A stretch of 26,241 nt of DNA from positions 1-26,241 of IMG/VR virus record IMGVR_UViG_3300017783_000173. One strand, 5' to 3'. Under the pieces are notes generated by a model. The model was given only the letters and a program-made list of their open reading frames with translations. It searched no databases and was not told the DNA's origin. The translations under genes were made by a program, and so were the position numbers. The DNA comes from a virus. Below are positions 22,026-26,241 of this stretch, piece after piece; the stretch's first letter is position 1; every line of letters begins with the position of its first letter.

Positions 22026-24779
22026 ATGGCTCTACAGCACTTGCGTTCTGGCACAGCAAATAAGCGTCCTATCGCAACCGCAATGTCGGATGGGCAGCTT
22101 GCTGTCAACACTAATCTTGATAGCCCTGGTCTGTTCTTTAAAAACAGCAATGGCGATCTAGTCAAAGTTGGTCCAGTTCATATTGGTTCGACCGCACCTA
22201 ATGCTTCGCCAGCCAGTACGGCTGCAACGGCGTTGGTCTCCGGCACTGCTTATCAAATCCTGACGGTTGGGACGTCAGATTTTACGACTGTTGGTGCGGG
22301 CTCAAATGCTGTTGGTGTTGTCTTTACGGCAAGTGGCACAACAACTGGCACAGGCACGGTTAGTGGCCAGCAGGGCAATGAAAGAGGAGAAATGTGGCTT
22401 GACAACACAGGGGGGAGGTACGTACTAAAGATTTATGACGGCACTGCATGGCGCAGTGAGGCTGATGAATTTGTGAATGCCACTGGCGACACAATGACCG
22501 GCGATCTACTTTTCAATAACGCAAATATTGTATTTGAAGGTTCAGCAGCCGATGAGCATGAAACTACGTTAACGGTTGCAAATCCAACAGCAGATCGCAC
22601 AATTACGCTGCCGAATGTTACCGGAACGGTATTAACAACTGGCGATACAGGAAGTGTTACTAGCGCGATGATTGTTGACGGTACTATTGTCAATGCAGAC
22701 GTCAATGCTAGTGCCGCTATTGGTCTAAGCAAGCTAGCTACAGGTGCTCTTCCCACTGGGATCACCGTAGCCTCAGCCAATATCGTTGATGGTTCTATTG
22801 TTAACGCAGACATTAATGCGTCTGCAGCGATTGCTGGTACGAAAGTTAGTCCTGACTTTGGTAGTCAGGCTATTACAACAACTGGAATCATTAATGCCAA
22901 TGGCAAAGTTAGTTTTCCGCTTGGTAGTGAATCCGCACCAAGCTTGCTGCCTGGGAGCGATACTAATACTGGAATCTTTTCACCTGGAGCGGATTCATTA
23001 GCGATTACAACTTCTGGAACGCAACGAGTTGTTGTTGACAGCTCGGGCGATGTCCACATCGGCGGCACCCTACCCTCAGCACCAAACATCTCGCTAAATG
23101 CAAACGGCGGCGCCACGTTTGCTGGCGTAGTCACTGCTCCTACAGCAAACAGTGGAACAAATACTACTCAGGTTGCTACAACAGCTTTTGTAACAGCAGC
23201 TGTTCCTGATGTAAGTGGCAAAGCAAATTTAGCTTCTCCTACATTCACTGGCACCCCAGCAGCTCCTACTGCGAGTAGCGGGACAAACACAACTCAAATT
23301 GCTACAACAGCGTTTGTAACAGCCGCTGTTCCTAATGTCAGCGGTAAGGCTGATCTAGCTTCGCCTACATTTACCGGCACACCAGCAGCTCCTACTGCAA
23401 GTGGCGGTACCAATACAACACAACTAGCTACTACAGCATTTGTAACAGCCGCTGTTCCTGACGTAAGTGGCAAAGCAAACCTAGCTTCTCCTACATTTAC
23501 TGGAGTTCCAGCAGCGCCTACTGCGGGTAGCGGGACAAGCACGACTCAAATTGCTACAACAGCGTTTGTAACAGCCTCTCCTACTTTTACTGGAACGCCT
23601 GCAGCTCCTACTGCTGGTAGCGGCACTAATACAACACAATTAGCTACTACAGCATTTGTTACTGCAGCAGTTGCTGGTGGTGGTGGCTCATCGTTTTCAA
23701 CAGACATAGTAGTTAACTCATTAACAGTTGGTCGTGGCGCGGGTAACGTTTCAAGCAATACAGCGTTTGGCGACGATGCTCTTGGTGCAAGCACTTCTGG
23801 AGCTAACAACGTAGGGGTTGGAAAGGATGCTCTTTCTTCACTTACCAGTGGCAATAATTGCACGGCTCTTGGAAAGGATGCTTTACGGTCTAACACAGCA
23901 AGCGATCTTGTAGCCGTTGGTAAAAATGCCCTTTATTTCAACACAACTGGGGGTTCAAATGCAGGCTTTGGAACCGGTGCTCTCTTCACCAATACGACTG
24001 GTTCTGGCAATTTAGCAATTGGAATCAGAGCTGGCGACAATATCACTACTGGCAGCCAGAACATTGTTATAGGTACGGATGCAGACGCAAGTACCGCAAC
24101 AGTCAGCAACGAGATTACTTTAGGAAGTACAGCTATCAACAGTCTGCGTATTCCTGGCTTGCAGGCTGGTGCATCCGACGGGGATGTTTTAACTTACAGC
24201 TCATCAGCGGGGAAGATTACGCTTGCTGCTGCTAGTGGTGGTGGTGGTGGTGGGGCTATGGAATACATCAGCACAACTACGATATCAGCTGCTACTGCAA
24301 ATGTTGGATTTGATCTTTCAGATGCAAATTATGATTTTTTCGTACTTAAAGCCTATGGGTGTAAGTTTACTGCAACACCTACTAATGGGTATTGTGTATA
24401 TTTTAATTTTTATGATGGAGCCTACAACCCAAGTAGCGTTGGCACTAACAGGATGAGTTTTTTATACCAGCGAAATAGACTGGACGGCAGCACTATAGCT
24501 TCAAGTAGTGCTTACTCTCATAACTTGACATTGTTTTTAGGTTGGACACCTACTACTTCAGCTAATTTTGGGTTTAGTGCAGAAGTTGGTGGCAAAACAA
24601 ATTCACCGGTTACTATTAATAGCAATTTTCTAGAAGGCACAAGCACCTCTTCTGGCTGTCCTAGCGCCGCCGGAGTAGCACCTAACTCATCAAATAACAT
24701 GACTTATATGACAGTCATGCCAAGTACAACCACGTTTGCTGCTGGCACGTTTTTGCTGTACGGTATTAAAAACTCGTAA
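22026..24779 (+). CDS. Repeat-rich tail fibre protein 2 with C-terminal head
   Basis: The 917-residue protein begins MALQHLRSGTANKRPIATAM, a fibre attachment-like N-terminus (GQLAVNTNLDSPGLFFKN). A module containing YQILTVGTSDFTTVGA follows (about 75-110). A segment shared with fibre 1 (MTGDLLF, VFEGSAADEHETTLTVANPTADR) spans about 155-205. Residues about 372-550 hold short tandem repeats (SPTFTGTPAAPTA, GTNTTQxATTAFVTA). A glycine hinge precedes residues about 575-700 with NTAFGDDAL / VGVGKDAL / ALGKDAL repeats like a beta-roll or YadA-type stalk. Another glycine run leads to a non-repetitive C-terminal domain of about 175 residues with many aromatic residues, the likely receptor-binding head. 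Confidence 0.85.
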   Translation: MALQHLRSGTANKRPIATAMSDGQLAVNTNLDSPGLFFKNSNGDLVKVGPVHIGSTAPNASPASTAATALVSGTAYQILTVGTSDFTTVGAGSNAVGVVFTASGTTTGTGTVSGQQGNERGEMWLDNTGGRYVLKIYDGTAWRSEADEFVNATGDTMTGDLLFNNANIVFEGSAADEHETTLTVANPTADRTITLPNVTGTVLTTGDTGSVTSAMIVDGTIVNADVNASAAIGLSKLATGALPTGITVASANIVDGSIVNADINASAAIAGTKVSPDFGSQAITTTGIINANGKVSFPLGSESAPSLLPGSDTNTGIFSPGADSLAITTSGTQRVVVDSSGDVHIGGTLPSAPNISLNANGGATFAGVVTAPTANSGTNTTQVATTAFVTAAVPDVSGKANLASPTFTGTPAAPTASSGTNTTQIATTAFVTAAVPNVSGKADLASPTFTGTPAAPTASGGTNTTQLATTAFVTAAVPDVSGKANLASPTFTGVPAAPTAGSGTSTTQIATTAFVTASPTFTGTPAAPTAGSGTNTTQLATTAFVTAAVAGGGGSSFSTDIVVNSLTVGRGAGNVSSNTAFGDDALGASTSGANNVGVGKDALSSLTSGNNCTALGKDALRSNTASDLVAVGKNALYFNTTGGSNAGFGTGALFTNTTGSGNLAIGIRAGDNITTGSQNIVIGTDADASTATVSNEITLGSTAINSLRIPGLQAGASDGDVLTYSSSAGKITLAAASGGGGGGAMEYISTTTISAATANVGFDLSDANYDFFVLKAYGCKFTATPTNGYCVYFNFYDGAYNPSSVGTNRMSFLYQRNRLDGSTIASSSAYSHNLTLFLGWTPTTSANFGFSAEVGGKTNSPVTINSNFLEGTSTSSGCPSAAGVAPNSSNNMTYMTVMPSTTTFAAGTFLLYGIKNS
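23138..23680 (+). repeat. 126-base tandem repeats in fibre 2
   Basis: The (G)TNTTQ-ATTAFVTA-VPDVSGKANLA-SPTFTGTPAAPTA unit (42 residues) repeats with an exact 126-base period at 23151, 23277, 23403 and 23529. The next unit is only 90 bases long because 12 residues (VPDVSGKANLA segment) are absent. Nucleotide similarity between units is high, so copies are recent or homogenised. Confidence 0.88.
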
Positions 24780-24784
24780 TTAAC

Positions 24785-24790
24785 AGGAGA
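24785..24790 (+). promoter_or_regulatory. Ribosome-binding site of the next small gene
   Basis: AGGAGA precedes ATG 24796 by five bases and supports that start. Confidence 0.6.
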
Positions 24791-24795
24791 CAAGC

Positions 24796-25074
24796 ATGAA
24801 CAGAATGGAGAATGGCGTTGCCGTTACTATGACAAGCGCCGAAATAGCTGCATGGAACGCAGAGCAAGAAGCTTATGTCCGTGATGTCTTGCCTGTAGAG
24901 CAGATGGCAGCAATGCGAGCCGAACGCGACAGGCTTTTGGCTGGCACTGATTATCTAGGATTGTCTGACGTTACGATGAGCGCAGATATGCAAACATATC
25001 GTCAGGCTTTGCGCGATCTGCCTGCTAATACTAGCGATCCTGCAAGCCCAACTTGGCCCGTTAAACCTTCCTAG
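24796..25074 (+). CDS. Phage tail assembly chaperone-like small protein
   Basis: The 92-residue protein carries MRAERDRLLAGTDYLGLSDVTM and YRQALRDLPANTSDP...WPVKP. This matches the common phage C-terminal pattern of R-x-x-RD-x-LL-x-x-TD, then YRQALRD and a final W-P-x-x-P. I associate it with small tail-fibre assembly or chaperone proteins encoded after fibre genes. A good ribosome site (AGGAGA, 24785-24790) precedes ATG 24796. Position directly after fibre 2 fits an assembly helper for the fibres. A role in folding is inferred. Confidence 0.72.
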   Translation: MNRMENGVAVTMTSAEIAAWNAEQEAYVRDVLPVEQMAAMRAERDRLLAGTDYLGLSDVTMSADMQTYRQALRDLPANTSDPASPTWPVKPS

Positions 25075-25079
25075 CCCTG

Positions 25080-25304
25080 ATGTCTGACACCCTGACCGCT
25101 GAAGAAATTGCAAGACATTATTCTGCAGCAATGGACAGCGTAAATTTAATCAACGCTTTAGCGGCTCAAGAAAGCCGCACCACCGAAGAACAAAACACGG
25201 TGAGTCGAAATGTCGAACACCTTGAGATTATGGTCGCTAAGGACTACTGGACAACAGAAGACCTTGCGCCTTTAAGCTCCGCAATCACCGCAGGCAAGGC
25301 TTGA
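25080..25304 (+). CDS. Small hypothetical phage protein
   Basis: A 74-residue acidic, helical protein (SDTLTAEEIARHYSAAMDSVNLINALAAQES and onward). It starts at ATG 25080 right after the stop at 25074 and overlaps the neighbouring ORF region at 25301-25304. No family function is recognised. Compact spacing on both sides indicates a real gene in a small operon with its neighbours. Confidence 0.65.
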   Translation: MSDTLTAEEIARHYSAAMDSVNLINALAAQESRTTEEQNTVSRNVEHLEIMVAKDYWTTEDLAPLSSAITAGKA

Positions 25305-25306
25305 CC

Positions 25307-25621
25307 ATGGCTACAACTTTCACTTGGGCAATTGCCAACCTAGATCGTGAAACATCCGACGGTTTCGTTTTCACTGCTCACTACACCGTTTCAGCTGCAG
25401 ACGACACCTATTCATCTGGTGCGTATGGAAGCATCAACTTTGAGCGTCCTGACACGCTGATTGCTTTCGCCGACCTGACCTCTGACATTGTTGTCGGTTG
25501 GGTCAAAGATGCTTTGACTGCGGAAAAGGTCACTGAAATTGAAACTGCTTTGCAAGGTCAGATTGATGAGCAACGCGCTCCAACCAAAGCTGCTGGTCTG
25601 CCTTGGGATGCTGCTAAGTAA
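25307..25621 (+). CDS. Conserved phage protein (cyanophage-type)
   Basis: The ATG at 25307 is preferred to the upstream TTG at 25301, giving 104 residues. The opening MATTFTWAIANLDRETSDGF and the later GAYGSINFERPDTLIAF...VGWVKDAL recall a small conserved family common in cyanophage and pelagiphage genomes, without known function. It appears to be a beta-rich domain with a C-terminal helix. Its stop and the next start share a base (TAATG). Confidence 0.7.
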   Translation: MATTFTWAIANLDRETSDGFVFTAHYTVSAADDTYSSGAYGSINFERPDTLIAFADLTSDIVVGWVKDALTAEKVTEIETALQGQIDEQRAPTKAAGLPWDAAK

Positions 25622-25725
25622 TGACGTTTATTCTTGGTGCGTTGGCTGGGGTTGTATTGACAGCCCTTGTCCTGGCGTTTAATCCAGACGATGACCTGTA
25701 TGAAGATGAACGACGTGACTGCTAG
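25621..25725 (+). CDS. 34-residue single-span membrane protein
   Basis: The ATG at 25621 overlaps the preceding stop (TAATG). The product is MTFILGALAGVVLTALVLAF, one clear membrane span at residues 2-20, followed by a charged tail (NPDDDLYEDERRDC). It overlaps the next gene by about 20 bases. Size and shape would suit a small lysis-related or membrane-modulating protein, but no family is recognised. The translational overlap on both sides makes a real gene likely despite its size. Confidence 0.5.
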   Translation: MTFILGALAGVVLTALVLAFNPDDDLYEDERRDC

Positions 25726-25912
25726 ACCTGATCCAATGATCCCCTGCAAGCCAGGTGCAGAGGATTTAACTGCAATGCGAAATCGAGTGGAATGGATGGA
25801 GATGCTCTTCATGCTGGAAGGGCGGGACAAGCCAGACCATCCAAGGCGGGGCCTTTTTACGGGCTTGCACAAGAAGCACTTTTCTACGTTCCCTGGAACG
25901 GATGAAAACTAA
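25706..25912 (+). CDS. Small conserved phage protein
   Basis: The frame is open from TTG 25667, but ATG 25706 gives a 68-residue protein beginning MNDVTARPDPMIPCKPG, which I judge the likelier start. The pattern DPMIPxKPG...MRNRVEWMEMLFMLEGRDKPDHPRRGLFTGL resembles a short cyanophage protein family of unknown function. Other ATGs at 25691 and 25700 are possible. It overlaps the small membrane-protein gene, implying coupled translation. The final bases have an AAGGC-GGG-GCCTT hairpin within the coding region. Confidence 0.6.
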   Translation: MNDVTARPDPMIPCKPGAEDLTAMRNRVEWMEMLFMLEGRDKPDHPRRGLFTGLHKKHFSTFPGTDEN

Positions 25913-25926
25913 GGAGCAGATCCTTA
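25909..25926 (+). other. Weak hairpin at end of small gene cluster
   Basis: TAAGGA (at the stop codon) and TCCTTA pair over six bases around GCAGA. No T-tract follows, so termination is doubtful. The remainder of the 71-base gap up to 25983 contains two TTGACT hexamers. Confidence 0.25.
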
Positions 25927-25934
25927 ACTGTCCA

Positions 25935-25963
25935 TTGACTGTCTCAGTTAATGTACCTACAGA
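25935..25963 (+). promoter_or_regulatory. Possible promoter of the secreted-protein gene
   Basis: TTGACT (25935-25940) is followed at 17 bases by TACAGA (25958-25963). The -35 box matches five of six bases, the -10 box only about three. It lies 20 bases before ATG 25984, in one of the longest gene-free gaps of the window, so a separate promoter for this gene is plausible but weakly supported. Confidence 0.3.
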
Positions 25964-25983
25964 AAACGTTGACTCTTTCAACA

Positions 25984-26241
25984 ATGATCAAAGCATTAAT
26001 TGCAAGCTCTGCTGTAGTTGGAGCTGCCTTGGCACCAATGTCGGCTATCGCTGGCCCTTATTTTAACCCAGAGTTCAATGGTTCAACCTACGCTGAGGAG
26101 TATCTTGGCGGCGTTTTAACCATGGACATTGGTTATGAAGGCGGCGGTGAAGGCTTCTCTTGGTATGTGCAGGGTGGCCCTGCCGCTGTAATGCCTGAAG
26201 GCGCTGACAACGAAGTTGAATTTGCTGGCAAGTTTGGCGGC
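25984..26241 (+). CDS. Secreted (signal peptide) protein, N-terminal part
   Basis: The gene runs off the window; 86 codons are visible. Residues 1-23 form a clear signal peptide (MIKALIASS, hydrophobic core, A-I-A cleavage site) before GPYFNPEFNGSTY. The mature part is glycine-rich with alternating strands (LTMDIGYEGGGEGFSWYVQG, AAVMPEGADNEVEFAGK), the look of a small beta-barrel or outer-membrane protein. I recall similar short secreted proteins from marine picocyanobacteria and their phages, so it may be a host-acquired gene. That and the function are inference. There is no strong ribosome site. Confidence 0.65.
   Translation, partial: MIKALIASSAVVGAALAPMSAIAGPYFNPEFNGSTYAEEYLGGVLTMDIGYEGGGEGFSWYVQGGPAAVMPEGADNEVEFAGKFGG

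Noticed and set aside
23138-23680. Direct repeats considered as a CRISPR array
   Set aside because: The period is a whole number of codons, the repeats are coding throughout, and there are no unique spacers of constant length.
22433-24139. Long minus-strand ORFs across fibre 2
   Set aside because: They mirror the repetitive alanine/threonine-rich fibre sequence, show no protein-like pattern or starts, and repeat with the same 126-base period.
25841-25857. AAGGC-GGG-GCCTT plus T-run that looks like a terminator
   Set aside because: It lies inside the coding frame of a small gene (25706-25912), 55 bases before its stop, with a three-base loop and short T-run; chance is more likely.

Overview
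The window is the structural (virion) module of a long-tailed, siphovirus-like double-stranded DNA phage. Gene order follows the classic packaging, portal, scaffold, capsid, neck, tail tube, tape measure, tail tip, fibre layout. A marine or freshwater picocyanobacterial host (Synechococcus/Prochlorococcus type) is my best inference. It rests on remembered resemblance of several small proteins at the right end to cyanophage families, on moderate GC with few strong Shine-Dalgarno sites, and on a secreted cyanobacterial-looking protein at the right edge. I could not search databases, so the host is not proven. A prophage copy cannot be excluded: no integrase, attachment site or host gene is visible.

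Layout. 1-276 is the C-terminus of the terminase large subunit. 282-653 is the only convincing minus-strand gene, a zinc-ribbon plus HTH-like protein. 668-1164 holds two small basic proteins. 1166-4611 is the head module: portal, a 38-residue Lys/Glu-rich ORF, scaffold and major capsid protein, followed by a strong terminator. 4666-6545 holds four neck and tail-completion proteins. 6613-7383 is the major tail protein, followed by a second terminator. 7469-8007 is the tail-assembly chaperone pair, with a CCCAAAA -1 frameshift site. 8035-11595 is the tape measure. 11595-16976 is a lambda M/L/K/(I+J)-like tail-tip set. 17009-18315 holds two further proteins that look like tail-tube paralogues. 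18353-24779 holds two very long, repeat-rich fibre proteins. 24796-25912 holds five small conserved or hypothetical genes. 25984 to the edge is the start of a signal-peptide protein.

How it works together. Almost all plus-strand genes are tightly packed, with TAATG, TGATG or ATGA junctions implying translational coupling. The two most abundant virion proteins, capsid and tail tube, are each followed by a hairpin plus T-tract. This suggests partial termination sets high capsid and tube expression relative to downstream genes. The tape measure (1186 residues) predicts a tail of roughly 180 nm by the usual rule of about 0.15 nm per residue.

There is no gene-free stretch above 300 bases. The longest gaps are about 85 bases (7384-7468), 71 bases (25913-25983), 68 bases (3464-3531) and 67 bases (6546-6612). 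No tRNA, CRISPR array, insertion sequence or lysis cassette was recognised. The least ordinary features are the three tail-tube-like proteins, the zinc-ribbon gene inserted antisense between terminase and portal, the large charged insertion in the tail-tip hub, and the sequence module shared by the two fibre proteins.
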